Assembly: GCA_963725155.1 (NCBI GenBank)
Contig: CAVRXU010000003.1
Location: 124,001 to 188,000 of the forward strand
DNA: 64,000 bases
Source: DATDAH01 sp963725155
Lineage (GTDB): Bacteria > Actinomycetota > Acidimicrobiia > Acidimicrobiales > DATDAH01
Direction of reading: 5' to 3'
Shown: positions 47,289-55,501 of the stretch, piece after piece
How the letters are laid out: every line of letters starts with the position of its first letter
Position numbering within the stretch: position 1 is the stretch's first letter
Notes under the pieces: generated by a model
The model's input: the letters and a program-made list of their open reading frames with translations, nothing else
What the model was told of the DNA's origin: nothing
Databases searched by the model: none
Translations under genes and position numbers: made by a program

Positions 47289-48002
47289 TCAGGGGGGAGC
47301 GAACAGGATCTCGATGCGGCCCTTGGCCGCCTTGCGCCGTTTCGGGGTGCCGGTGGCCGGTCCCAGGACGTAGGCCGGCTCCGGGTCGAGCTCGTCAGGA
47401 CCGGCCAGGGCCACCAACGTCTCGGGCCGGACCGGGCGCCGGGGGTCCATGGGGCCGAGCTCGTCGACGTCCAGTTCCTCCCGGATGCGCAGCGCGGTCG
47501 ACGGGTCGACCATGCGGGCCACCACGTCGAGGGCCATCTCGACCGCGGCCGCCGCGCCCTCCGCGGTCAGGACCTTGCCCGAGCGCACCACGCGCTCGGC
47601 CACCGGGTGGGCCCCCTGCTCCTCGAGCAGCTCCGTAGCCAGCCAGTGGGTCGTGGCGTCCCCGTCGAGGACACCGGCGGCAGCGAGCAGGACAGACCCG
47701 GTTGACACCGCCGTGGTCCACTCGCTGGCCTCGTGGGCGCCGGCCACCCAAGCCAGGGCCCGCTCGTCCTCGACCAGGCGGCGGATGCCAATGCCACCGG
47801 GGACCACGACCACGTCCGGCGTCGGGTACTCCTCCATGACGCTGTCGGCCAGCAGGGCCACGCTCGATCCCTGCGTGGGGACACGACCCGGCGCATCGGC
47901 GACGAGTCGGACCTGGGCGCCGGGCACCCGGCGGAACACGCCGTAGGGCCCCAGCGCCTCGAAGGCCGTCACCCCCGGCGATAGCAGGACGGCGACCTGC
48001 AT
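47289..48002 (-). CDS. DJ-1/PfpI-family protein lacking the usual Cys nucleophile
   Basis: 237 aa from ATG 48002 (MQVAVLLSPGVTAFEALG). The DJ-1/PfpI (ThiJ) fold is clear: PDVVVVPGGIGIRRLV and the nucleophile-elbow region TAVSTGSVLLAAAGVLDGDATTHW (key STGSVLLAAAG...ATTHW). In related isonitrile-hydratase-like proteins this reads CTG; here Ser replaces Cys, so a Cys-dependent reaction is unlikely unless Ser serves. A C-terminal basic tail (GTPKRRKAAKGRIE) is additional. Starts in a 1 bp TGATG overlap with the DUF3291 gene. Confidence 0.75.
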   Translation of the reverse strand: MQVAVLLSPGVTAFEALGPYGVFRRVPGAQVRLVADAPGRVPTQGSSVALLADSVMEEYPTPDVVVVPGGIGIRRLVEDERALAWVAGAHEASEWTTAVSTGSVLLAAAGVLDGDATTHWLATELLEEQGAHPVAERVVRSGKVLTAEGAAAAVEMALDVVARMVDPSTALRIREELDVDELGPMDPRRPVRPETLVALAGPDELDPEPAYVLGPATGTPKRRKAAKGRIEILFAPP

Positions 48003-48493
48003 CAGACCGAACACGTCCAGTCGTCATCGGCCTCGACGTCGGCCGCAGCATCGGGCGCCGGGAACGGACGGCGGAAGGTGAAGGCCTCCGCCGTCGGGCC
48101 CTCGGCCTCGAGAAGGGCCAGGCGCGCCTTGGCCTCGTCGATGCTCGGACGGTGGCCGGCGGGCACCCACCACAGCGCCAAGTACACGGACTCGAACTTC
48201 TCGAACCACTGCCGCCGCTGCACCATGATCGCCCGGTGCTCCTCGCCGTAGACGAAGTTGGCCAGTGCGTCCAACGACGCCCAGGTGCTCATGTTCACGA
48301 TCATCAGGTCGTCCGGGTAGGGCCGGATGGCGGTCGCGTCGCCGTCTTCGGTCTGCAGGCGCCAACGGAACCCGGGGGCGGCATCGGCCAGTGCATTGAT
48401 CGGCTCGAGGGCGTTCATGAACCCCGCCGTCTCCGGTGCGTCCGTCGGCGCCAACAGGCGACCGATGTTGATCTGGGCCAGGTCCCACGGCAT
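48002..48493 (-). CDS. DUF3291 domain protein
   Basis: 163 aa. Starts WDLAQINIGRLLAPTD, then a GFMNALEPINALADAAPGF helix and FRWRL, and has the VNMSTWASLDALANFVY and FEKFESVYLALWWVPAGHRP motifs of the DUF3291 family, a ferredoxin-like (monooxygenase-like) fold with no known activity. Pairs with the DJ-1/PfpI gene downstream. Its start is 39 nt from the tRNA on the opposite strand. Confidence 0.82.
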   Translation of the reverse strand: MPWDLAQINIGRLLAPTDAPETAGFMNALEPINALADAAPGFRWRLQTEDGDATAIRPYPDDLMIVNMSTWASLDALANFVYGEEHRAIMVQRRQWFEKFESVYLALWWVPAGHRPSIDEAKARLALLEAEGPTAEAFTFRRPFPAPDAAADVEADDDWTCSV

Positions 48494-48532
48494 GCCCCGC
48501 GACCGTACCCCCCGCTACCCTGACGGGTCCTT

Positions 48533-48606
48533 GCGGGTGTAGTTCAGTGGCAGAACATCAGCTTCCCAAGCTGAGAACGCGAGTTCGACTCTCGTCACCC
48601 GCTCCA
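48533..48606 (+). tRNA. tRNA-Gly (anticodon CCC)
   Basis: Full cloverleaf: acceptor GCGGGTG pairs with CACCCGC, D arm with GTTC/GAAC, anticodon stem TCAGC/GCTGA enclosing TTCCCAA (anticodon CCC, decoding GGG), T arm GCGAG-TTCGACT-CTCGT, discriminator T and an encoded CCA at 48604-48606. Confidence 0.96.
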
Positions 48607-48610
48607 CAGA

Positions 48611-48652
48611 GAAGGCCCAGGTCACGCCCCGATTCTGGCGTCCTGGGCCTTC
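48611..48652 (+). terminator. Strong inverted repeat after the tRNA (likely terminator)
   Basis: GAAGGCCCAGG (48611-48621) pairs perfectly with CCTGGGCCTTC (48642-48652), with a nested CGCC/GGCG stem in the 20 nt loop, starting 4 nt after the tRNA CCA. No T-run follows, as is common in GC-rich actinobacteria. The remaining spacer to 48814 shows no gene. Confidence 0.8.
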
Positions 48653-48814
48653 GCCGTTCCGGGGCCGAAATCAAGGCCGTGACCCTAACGTGACCTTACG
48701 GATCGACCCCTGGACGATCGGCCCCGCGGCGCGGGCGACTCAAACCCGGCGTTGGGTGGCAGGTTCGTCGATAACCCTGTTGCGCCGCAGCGTTTGGCCG
48801 ACCACCGTTTCGGA

Positions 48815-49312
48815 GTGCAAGTTCGCCGGATCACGGGGCGTGACGCTGCCCTCATGAAGCAGGTGCGGCTCGCCGCCCTCGAGGACGCTCCGTCGGCGTT
48901 CGGCTCGACGCACGCGGCCGAGGCGACTCGTCCGGAGGCTGAGTGGGTGCAGCGAGCCAGCGCCGGATCGGAAGGGTGCGATCGAGCGACCTTCTTCGCC
49001 GCGCTCGACGATGAGGTCGTTGGCTTGATCGGCGGGTACCGCGACGGGCCGTCCTCTGCGACTGTTGAGTTGGTGTCGATGTGGGTCGCGCCTCATGTCC
49101 GAAATAGCGGTGTCGGTGCAGCGCTCGTCGACGCGGTGACCGCGTGGGCAATCGAGACGGACGCGACGACCGTTTCGTTGTGGGTGACGCGCGGTAACAC
49201 TCCTGCCGAGACGCTCTACATCTCAAAGGGTTTCGTCACGACTGGCGAGGTCCAACCGCTTCCATCCGATTCTTCGAGGGATGAAGCCCGGATGGAGCTC
49301 TCACTCCTGTAG
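48815..49312 (+). CDS. GNAT-family N-acetyltransferase
   Basis: 165 aa from GTG 48815 (QVRRITGRDAALMKQVRLAA); a TTG at 48752 could add 21 residues. GNAT features: VGLIGGYRDG and VELVSMWVAP as beta4, HVRNSGVGAALVDAV as the acetyl-CoA loop (R-x-x-G-x-G/A), and LWVTRGNTPAETLYISKGF near the end. Third codon positions look less GC-biased than in neighbouring core genes, hinting at recent arrival. First gene after the tRNA. Confidence 0.87.
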   Translation: MQVRRITGRDAALMKQVRLAALEDAPSAFGSTHAAEATRPEAEWVQRASAGSEGCDRATFFAALDDEVVGLIGGYRDGPSSATVELVSMWVAPHVRNSGVGAALVDAVTAWAIETDATTVSLWVTRGNTPAETLYISKGFVTTGEVQPLPSDSSRDEARMELSLL

Positions 49313-49366
49313 CCGGCGCTATGGGCTACCCGGAGCCGCTCCTCGGAACTCTGACATGGTGGGGAC

Positions 49367-50116
49367 ATGCCTTACGAAGAGATCGACGGCGTTCCCATCT
49401 GGTACGAGGAGCACGGTGACCCCGACGGGTCGCCGCTCGTCGCCCTCCATGGCGGGGTCGTCACCTTCGACGGCAGCTTCGGCGACGTGCTGCCGTGGCT
49501 CACGCAGGGGCGCCGGGTGATCGGGGTCGAGCTCCAGGGCCACGGCCACACGCCCGACACCGGCCGGCCCATGTCGATCGAGCGCTTCGCCGACGACGTC
49601 GCCGAGCTCGTCGACCGGGTGGCCGGCGGCGGACCGGTCGACCTCTGGGGCTTCAGCCTCGGCGCCCTGACCGCGACGGGCGTCGCCGTGCGACACCCCT
49701 CCAAAGTCAGGCGTCTCGTGCTCGCCGCCGTCAACATCCGGCCCGACGGCTACCACCCGGAGATCACGGCACCAGAGCAGGACGATCCCCGCCTCCCCAC
49801 CGAGCAGGAGTTCGCCGCCTGGCAAGCCGCCTATGACGCGGTCGCGCCCGACCCCGACCACTTCTTCACGTTCCTCGAGCGCCTGCAGCCGGTCGTCCAC
49901 GACTGGACCGGCTGGACCGACGACGAGATCCGCTCCGTCACCGCCCCCACGTTCCTCGTGATCGGCGACCAGGACTTCGTACGCCTTGACCACGCCGCCG
50001 AAATGCTCGACCTCTTCCCCGACTGCCGCTTGGCGGTCCTGCCCGGCACAACGCACACCGAGGTCATGCAACGATCGGAGCAGCTCCGGGCACTCGTCGG
50101 CTCGTTTCTCGCCTAG
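49367..50116 (+). CDS. Alpha/beta hydrolase
   Basis: 249 aa. Oxyanion motif ALHGGVVTFDGSFG, nucleophile elbow WGFSLGALTA (Ser), acid in IGDQDFVRL and His in PGTTHTEVMQ give an intact Ser-Asp-His triad. The protein starts with YEEIDGVPIWYEEHGDPDG, a common lead-in of small soluble esterase/lactonase-type members. Substrate not predictable. A stand-alone gene 54 nt after the acetyltransferase gene. Confidence 0.9.
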   Translation: MPYEEIDGVPIWYEEHGDPDGSPLVALHGGVVTFDGSFGDVLPWLTQGRRVIGVELQGHGHTPDTGRPMSIERFADDVAELVDRVAGGGPVDLWGFSLGALTATGVAVRHPSKVRRLVLAAVNIRPDGYHPEITAPEQDDPRLPTEQEFAAWQAAYDAVAPDPDHFFTFLERLQPVVHDWTGWTDDEIRSVTAPTFLVIGDQDFVRLDHAAEMLDLFPDCRLAVLPGTTHTEVMQRSEQLRALVGSFLA

Positions 50117-50202
50117 CGGGCCAGGGCACCCTCGCGTCTCGCGTCCCTCGGAACCGGCGATAGGGGACAAGGAGTAGGGCATGGCTTGCAGAGACGGGAT
50201 GA

Positions 50203-50221
50203 GGCGCGCCGGCCGCGCGCC
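50203..50221. terminator. GC hairpin downstream of the hydrolase gene
   Basis: GGCGCGC (50203-50209) pairs with GCGCGCC (50215-50221) around CGGCC. It lies 87 nt after the stop in a 185 bp spacer with no other feature. No T-run; termination is only a possibility. Confidence 0.3.
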
Positions 50222-50301
50222 GCGTCCGGGCGCCGTCCGACGCGAGCGCTGGGCCTCACCGGGAAGGACCGGCCCGTTCGATGCGGTCGTAGTGTCTCGT
50301 T

Positions 50302-51066
50302 ATGGATGCGTTCGAGGTGGTGTGCGAGATCGAACCGGCGACTCGGCCTGACCTGACGCGGGTCCGCCACCAGATCGGGGTCCTCAGCACGATCGCAACC
50401 CGCTTTCTGATCCCGGACAACCACATCGGTCGTGCGACCGTGTCGAGCGTCGCCGTGGCCCACGAGGTCGCGCAGATGGGGTGTCGCGCCGTCGCGTGCA
50501 TCAACGCCCGGGACCGCAACCTGCTCGGCTTCCGACGCGACCTGCTCACCGCGGCGGCCTACGGCGTCGAGGAGTTCCTCTTCGTGTACGGCGACCGACC
50601 CGAGACAGGTCGACGATCCGACGACCTCACGGTGCGATCCATGATCGACATGGCACGCGACTTCGCCGAGGAGCAGACGATGCCCATCCGCATCGGTGTC
50701 TCCTGCGGCCTCGGCGCCGTGCCGGCATGGAAGCACGACGCCGACGCCTGGTACCTGCAGGTCTCCTATGACCTCAACGCGATAGTCACCTGGCGGGCCG
50801 GCATCGAATTCGACGGCGCGGTCTACGCCGGGGTCATGGCGCTGCCGTCTGCCAGCATGGCCCGCAAGGTCAGTGCCGACGTCCCGCAGCTCGCGGTCCC
50901 CCGCCACATCCTCGACCGACTCGACGCCAACCCCGACGCCGGCATCGATCTCGCTGTTGAGCTCGTCCTCAACGTTCGCGACTCGAACGCGTTCGACGGC
51001 GCCCACCTCATCCCGGTTAACCGCTACCGCCAGGTCGCCGCCGCGCTCGAACCCGAGCTGAGCTGA
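50302..51066 (+). CDS. Methylenetetrahydrofolate-reductase-like TIM-barrel protein
   Basis: 254 aa, somewhat shorter than MetF (about 290). MTHFR-type features: CEIEPATRPDLTRV at the substrate Glu region, FLIPDNHIGRATVSSVAVA, the motif VACINARDRNLLGFRRDLL (cf. T-C-R-D-R-N in MetF), GVEEFLFVYGD at the FAD-binding strand (cf. LTGD), and LAVPRHILDRLD late in the barrel. It could reduce methylene-tetrahydrofolate or act on another folate-like or deazaflavin substrate; sequence alone does not decide. No methionine genes adjoin it. Confidence 0.68.
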   Translation: MDAFEVVCEIEPATRPDLTRVRHQIGVLSTIATRFLIPDNHIGRATVSSVAVAHEVAQMGCRAVACINARDRNLLGFRRDLLTAAAYGVEEFLFVYGDRPETGRRSDDLTVRSMIDMARDFAEEQTMPIRIGVSCGLGAVPAWKHDADAWYLQVSYDLNAIVTWRAGIEFDGAVYAGVMALPSASMARKVSADVPQLAVPRHILDRLDANPDAGIDLAVELVLNVRDSNAFDGAHLIPVNRYRQVAAALEPELS

Positions 51067-51151
51067 CCCGGCGATGTGGGGCACCCCCAACGGCGGCAGG
51101 CCTGAGCGTTATGGGCGCACGTTCGGCTACGCCCACTCGCAGCTGCAACGC

Positions 51152-51163
51152 ACGAATATTCGT
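51152..51163. other. 12 bp perfect palindrome, ACGAATATTCGT
   Basis: An AT-centred palindrome in the 141 bp spacer between the convergent MetF-like and DHFR-like genes. It is unlike the GC-rich background and could be an operator or integration remnant; nothing else supports a function. Confidence 0.25.
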
Positions 51164-51207
51164 CGTTCCGTCACGAGGCAGCGGCCAACGTGCCAGGACA
51201 AATCACG

Positions 51208-51777
51208 TCAAGCCGCAACTCGCGTGGGCCGGTAACGGACGGCGACTGCCCCCGACCGGAACTCATGGCGATCCACGAGCTCGAGCTGGATGCGCTCGCG
51301 CAGACCGGCGAGCAACGTCGGCCCGTGTCCGGCAAGGACCGGCTGCACAAGGAACTCGTACTCGTCGATCAGTCCCAGATCTGCCAACGCCAGGGGGAGC
51401 GTCACGCCACCCACGAACAGGCCCTCGCCTGGCTCCTGTTTGAGCCGCTGAACCGTTTGCCCCAAGTCGCCTCGCACCAGCTCGGCATTCCATTCGACCC
51501 CGCTCAGCGTGCTCGACACGACGTACTTCTTCGCCCGGTCGATCGTCTCGGCGAACGGGACCTCCCACTCATCCATCCAGTCAGGCCACGTGTCCGTGGC
51601 CGGCTTCCGCCACGCCGACTCCATCATCTCGTAGGTCACGCGGCCGAATAGCAGGGCATCGGCTCGTTCCATCTCAGCGGTCCAGTAGCGCATCGACTCC
51701 TCGTCCGGGGGGAGCCCTGCCTCGTGATGGCAGCAGCCGTCGAGCGTGACGTTGATCGAGTATCGAAGTGGTCTCAT
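51208..51777 (-). CDS. Dihydrofolate-reductase-like (RibD C-terminal family) protein
   Basis: 189 aa from ATG 51777 with GGAG 8 nt upstream. It starts RPLRYSINVTLDGCCHHEAG, then ADALLFGRVTYEMMESAW, KYVVSSTLSGVEWN, GLFVGGVTLPLALADLGLIDEY (key GGVTLPLAL), and YEFLVQPVLAGHGPTLL. This is the widespread 'dihydrofolate reductase family protein' group related to RibD reductase domains, usually lacking strict DHFR catalytic residues. NADPH-dependent reductase of unknown substrate. Confidence 0.85.
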   Translation of the reverse strand: MRPLRYSINVTLDGCCHHEAGLPPDEESMRYWTAEMERADALLFGRVTYEMMESAWRKPATDTWPDWMDEWEVPFAETIDRAKKYVVSSTLSGVEWNAELVRGDLGQTVQRLKQEPGEGLFVGGVTLPLALADLGLIDEYEFLVQPVLAGHGPTLLAGLRERIQLELVDRHEFRSGAVAVRYRPTRVAA

Positions 51778-52097
51778 CTCGTTGCTCTCCCTCGATGCGC
51801 GCTGCGCGTTCACCGGACCGTACTCAGACGACTGCCGGCGCCATTTCTCATCGGCGCCCCGATCGCACCTACTCAACACCGTCGTGGTGCGAACCAGACC
51901 GCAGACGGAGCGCGCGACCGATTCGGCGATCCGTACTCAGGGGCTGCTCTCTAAGGCGCACCGCGGCGAACAGACCGCCACTGTGGATGCGCCACCAGCC
52001 GGCGGTTGGGGCGAGCTGGTCGATTGCCCCTGCGCAGCTCCCCCGGGGTCTCGTAGCGTGGCTTGATCACGGCTCGGCCCTGGACGGAGATGTGACA
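51778..52097. other. Gene-poor spacer between divergent DHFR-like and VOC genes
   Basis: 320 bp. No open frame with family features on either strand. The base composition is less GC-rich than the surroundings and the translation in all frames looks like decayed or non-coding DNA. It must hold the promoters of both flanking genes. Confidence 0.5.
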
Positions 52098-52466
52098 ATG
52101 CCTGCTCTGAAGCAGATCGGAATCACTGTGGATTGCCCCGACGTGGACCAGTTGGCCGAGTTTTGGGAGCGATGCCTCGGCTACGCGCGGCGACCAGGTG
52201 CCCCAGGGGGGCCGTACGTGACGCTCGAGCGAGTGGACGGGTGCCCGGACGGACCCCCGGTCGTGACCTTTCAGACCGTGCCGGAGCCGAAGACGTCCAA
52301 GGCTCGAATTCACCTGGACCTCTTCGTCGATCACGCGCAGCCTCTCGTCGACGAGATGCGAGCCGCCGGCGCATCGCTTGCCTCGTGCACGGAGGCAGGC
52401 GAGTGGACGACGCGGGTGCTTCAGGACCCAGCGGGGAACGAGTTCTGCATCATCGGACCCGACTAG
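52098..52466 (+). CDS. VOC (glyoxalase-like) family protein
   Basis: 122 aa with GGAG 9 nt before the ATG. One glyoxalase/VOC domain: KQIGITVDCPDVDQLAEFWE, YVTLERVDG, RIHLDLFVDHAQPLVDEM and VLQDPAGNEFCIIGPD with the terminal metal-ligand-type Glu. Belongs to the Glyoxalase_6-like set of small stand-alone proteins; could bind a small toxin, antibiotic or metabolite. No neighbouring gene suggests the ligand. Confidence 0.85.
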   Translation: MPALKQIGITVDCPDVDQLAEFWERCLGYARRPGAPGGPYVTLERVDGCPDGPPVVTFQTVPEPKTSKARIHLDLFVDHAQPLVDEMRAAGASLASCTEAGEWTTRVLQDPAGNEFCIIGPD

Positions 52467-52540
52467 CGGGAGCAGCCGGTCCCGCGCCCCGCGATGGAAC
52501 TGCCACCGGCCGGGCTGCGAGTCGGACTGCCCGGTCAGCA

Positions 52541-52561
52541 GCTCGGGAGGAGGGCCCGAGC
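52541..52561. terminator. Hairpin downstream of the VOC gene
   Basis: GCTCGGG (52541-52547) pairs with CCCGAGC (52555-52561) around AGGAGGG, 75 nt after the stop. The 52467-52826 spacer otherwise shows no gene, except a possible out-of-frame N-terminus of the next ATPase from 52738. Confidence 0.35.
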
Positions 52562-52826
52562 CCAGTGTCGGCGATCAACGCCAACGGTCGGGCCCCCTGC
52601 CGGCGCCACCCGAACGCCAGTGCGCATCCCCAGCCACGCGTACGAACGAGCGGGCCTCCACTGCTGGCCCATCTCGCCCGGGCATAGGCCGACAGCACGA
52701 CACCGATCACTCAAGTGGGGGCGGCGCATACTTGGGTGTGACCGTTGTCGCGCCCTCGCTCGACGCTGCCTCTCTACCGTCGATCGAGGGGTCGCGGCGC
52801 TCGCCCCGGACCAAGCACTCGACGCG

Positions 52827-55397
52827 GTGGGGTCCCGGCCGTCCGGGCTGACCACGGTGGAGGTTGCGTCACGGTCTGAGCTGTTCGGCCCGAACGCCGT
52901 GCGCTCCCATCATGCGAGCGCGTGGTCGGTGCTGTCCCGCCAGCTGCACAGCCCGTTGTTGTGGCTGCTGCTCGCCGCGGCGGCCGTGTCCGGGGTGGTG
53001 GGCGAGGGGCTCGATGCCGTCATCATCGGGGTGATCGTCGCGGCATCGGTGGGCCTCGGGTTCGCCAACGAGTACCGGGCCGAACGCGCTGCGGAGGCGA
53101 TGCACTCGGAGATCCACCACGAGGTCGCCACGACGCGCGATGGCGAGTCGGTGAGCGTCGAGGTCACCCACCTCGTGCCGGGTGACATCGTGCACCTGGG
53201 CGTCGGTTCGATCGTCCCGGCCGATGTGCGCATCCTGTCCGCGAGCAACCTCGAGTGCGACGAGTCGATCCTGACTGGCGAATCGGTGCCGGCGGAGAAG
53301 TCCGCCGATCCGGTGGCGAGTGGCGCTCCGCTCGCGGAGCTGTCGTCGTGCCTGTTCATGGGGACGGTCGTCCACGAAGGAGCCGCCGACGCCGTGGTCG
53401 TGGCCACCGGCTCCTCGACGCAGTTCGGGCGGATCGCCGTCGGGCTCGGGGAGCACCATCCCCAGACCGAGTTCCAGCTCGGGCTCACCCGCTTCTCGGG
53501 TCTGTTGGCGAAGGTCGGCGGCGTCCTCAGCGTCACGATCTTCGTGATCAACGTCGCCCTGGGCCGCCCCGTCATCGACGCGGTTCTGTTCTCCCTCGCC
53601 ATCGCCGTCGGCATCACCCCTCAGCTGCTGCCAGCGGTCGTCTCCACCAGCCTGGCCACCGGATCGCGCCGCCTCGCCGAGAAGAACGTGCTCGTCAAGC
53701 GGCTCGTGTGCATCGAGGACCTCGGCGACATCGACGTCCTGTTCACCGACAAGACCGGCACCCTCACCGACGGCCACATCAGCTTCGAGCGGGCGATCGA
53801 CCCGTCCGGCAGCGACAGCACCGACGTGCTCACGCTCGGCCTGGTGTGCAACGAGGCCACTCCGACCGGGGACACGGCCGTGGGCGGCAACCCACTCGAC
53901 GTCGCACTCTGGGAAGCACCTGGCGCAGCGACCAGCCCGATCGGCGACTTCCAGCGGGTCGCCATCGCCCCCTTCGATCACGAACGGCGTTGCGCGTCGG
54001 TGCTCGCGGGCCACGACGGCCAACGGCTCCTCATCACCAAGGGCGCTCCCGAAACGGTCCTCGATCGCTGTACGAACGTCGCCGACGACGCGCATCGGGT
54101 GCTCGACGCCGAGTTCAGCGCCGGCAACCGCGTGGTCGCCATCGCCAGCCGGATGGCCCCCGAGCTGACCACGCTCGCCGACGACGACGAACACGACCTG
54201 ACCCTCGCCGGATTCCTCGTGTTCCTCGACCAACCCAAGCCGTCCGCCGCCGCGTCCATCGCCCGGCTCGCCGGGCTCGGCATCACCGTCAAGATCGTCA
54301 CCGGCGACAACGCCCTCGTCGCCGAGACCGTGTGCCGCACCCTCGGGGTCGACTCGGGTGGCACCCTCACCGGCACCGACCTCGACATGCTCGCCGACAC
54401 CCAGCTCACCGCCGCCGTGAACACGGCCACCATCTTCGCCCGGGTCAGCCCCGAGCAGAAGGCCCGCATCCTTCGCGCTCAGCGCGACGCCGGCTCCGCG
54501 GTGGCCTTCCTCGGCGACGGCGTCAACGACGCTCTCGCCCTGCACCACGCCGACGTCGGCATCTCGGTCGACTCGGCCACCGACGTCGCCAAGGACGCCG
54601 CCGACATCATCCTGCTCGAACGCGACCTCGACGTGCTCGCCGACGGCGTCGCCGAGGGCCGCCGGATCTTCGCCAACACCATCAAGTACGTGCTCATGGG
54701 AACGTCGTCGAACTTCGGGAACATGTTCAGCGTCACCGTCGCCGCCGCGTTCCTGCCGTTCCTGCCGATGCTCCCGTTCCAGATCCTGCTCAACAACCTG
54801 CTCTACGACACCAGCCAGATGACCATCCCCACCGACCGCGTCGACGAGGAGCAGCTGGCCCGTCCGTCGCACTGGGACATCGGGTTCATCCGCCGGTTCA
54901 TGATCCGCTTCGGCCCCATCAGCTCGGTGTTCGACTTCGCCACCTTCGCGGTGATGCTCTGGGTCTTCGACGCCTCCGCGCCCGAGTTCCGGTCCGGCTG
55001 GTTCGTCGAGTCGCTCGCCACCCAGACCCTCATCGTGTTCGTCATCCGCACCCAGCGCGTCCCGTTCTTCCGGAGCCGTCCGTCGAGGCCGCTGCTCGTA
55101 TCGGTTCTCGCCGTCGTGACCATCGGCGTCCTGATCCCGCAGAGCCCCCTCAACGACACGCTCGGGTTCGCACCGCTCCCACCCGCGTTCTTCGCCGTGC
55201 TCATCGCGTTCGTGATCGCCTACCTGGCCGCCGTCGAGGTGGCCAAGTTCGTCTTCTACAAGACCGCCGTCCCCACCAGGCCCCGCCCACTGCAGCGCGA
55301 CCCCGTCCACCGCGTCCACCGGCTTTCCGCACGCTGGAGCCACCACCGGCCACTGCCGCCATCCCCTGCCGCCGGGCTCGGGGCGGCGGGACCTTAG
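52827..55397 (+). CDS. Magnesium-type P-type ATPase (MgtA/P3B-like)
   Basis: 856 aa from the first usable in-frame GTG (52827); upstream residues in the same frame (VAALAPDQALDAVG) look homologous too, so the true N-terminus is unsettled (see finding). P-type hallmarks: LTGESVPAEKS, phosphorylation site FTDKTGTLTDG, KGAPETV, GDGVNDALAL. The M4 segment AVGITPQLLPAVVSTSLATG with VLVKRLVCIEDLGDIDVL resembles MgtA/MgtB rather than calcium or heavy-metal pumps, though Gln replaces the Glu of E. coli MgtA TPEMLP. About ten membrane helices. Predicted Mg2+ import at the cytoplasmic membrane. Confidence 0.82.
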   Translation: MGSRPSGLTTVEVASRSELFGPNAVRSHHASAWSVLSRQLHSPLLWLLLAAAAVSGVVGEGLDAVIIGVIVAASVGLGFANEYRAERAAEAMHSEIHHEVATTRDGESVSVEVTHLVPGDIVHLGVGSIVPADVRILSASNLECDESILTGESVPAEKSADPVASGAPLAELSSCLFMGTVVHEGAADAVVVATGSSTQFGRIAVGLGEHHPQTEFQLGLTRFSGLLAKVGGVLSVTIFVINVALGRPVIDAVLFSLAIAVGITPQLLPAVVSTSLATGSRRLAEKNVLVKRLVCIEDLGDIDVLFTDKTGTLTDGHISFERAIDPSGSDSTDVLTLGLVCNEATPTGDTAVGGNPLDVALWEAPGAATSPIGDFQRVAIAPFDHERRCASVLAGHDGQRLLITKGAPETVLDRCTNVADDAHRVLDAEFSAGNRVVAIASRMAPELTTLADDDEHDLTLAGFLVFLDQPKPSAAASIARLAGLGITVKIVTGDNALVAETVCRTLGVDSGGTLTGTDLDMLADTQLTAAVNTATIFARVSPEQKARILRAQRDAGSAVAFLGDGVNDALALHHADVGISVDSATDVAKDAADIILLERDLDVLADGVAEGRRIFANTIKYVLMGTSSNFGNMFSVTVAAAFLPFLPMLPFQILLNNLLYDTSQMTIPTDRVDEEQLARPSHWDIGFIRRFMIRFGPISSVFDFATFAVMLWVFDASAPEFRSGWFVESLATQTLIVFVIRTQRVPFFRSRPSRPLLVSVLAVVTIGVLIPQSPLNDTLGFAPLPPAFFAVLIAFVIAYLAAVEVAKFVFYKTAVPTRPRPLQRDPVHRVHRLSARWSHHRPLPPSPAAGLGAAGP

Positions 55398-55501
55398 CGT
55401 GACCCCACGGACGGGATCCGGGGTGACGACCCTCTGGCTGACCGGAGCGTGGGTCGAGCACTGCTGGCTGTCGAGGGACCGGGCGGGCGTACCGTGCCCG
55501 C

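Noticed and set aside
48815..52466. Run of small single genes (GNAT, hydrolase, DHFR-like, VOC) considered as an integron cassette array
   Set aside because: Genes are in mixed orientation, spacers share no attC-like paired core sites, and there is no integrase in the window.
55388..55430. Similarity between the sequence near 55395 and the region near 48687 (CGTGACC...ACGGA) considered as island-flanking repeats
   Set aside because: The match is short and interrupted, well within chance for this base composition.
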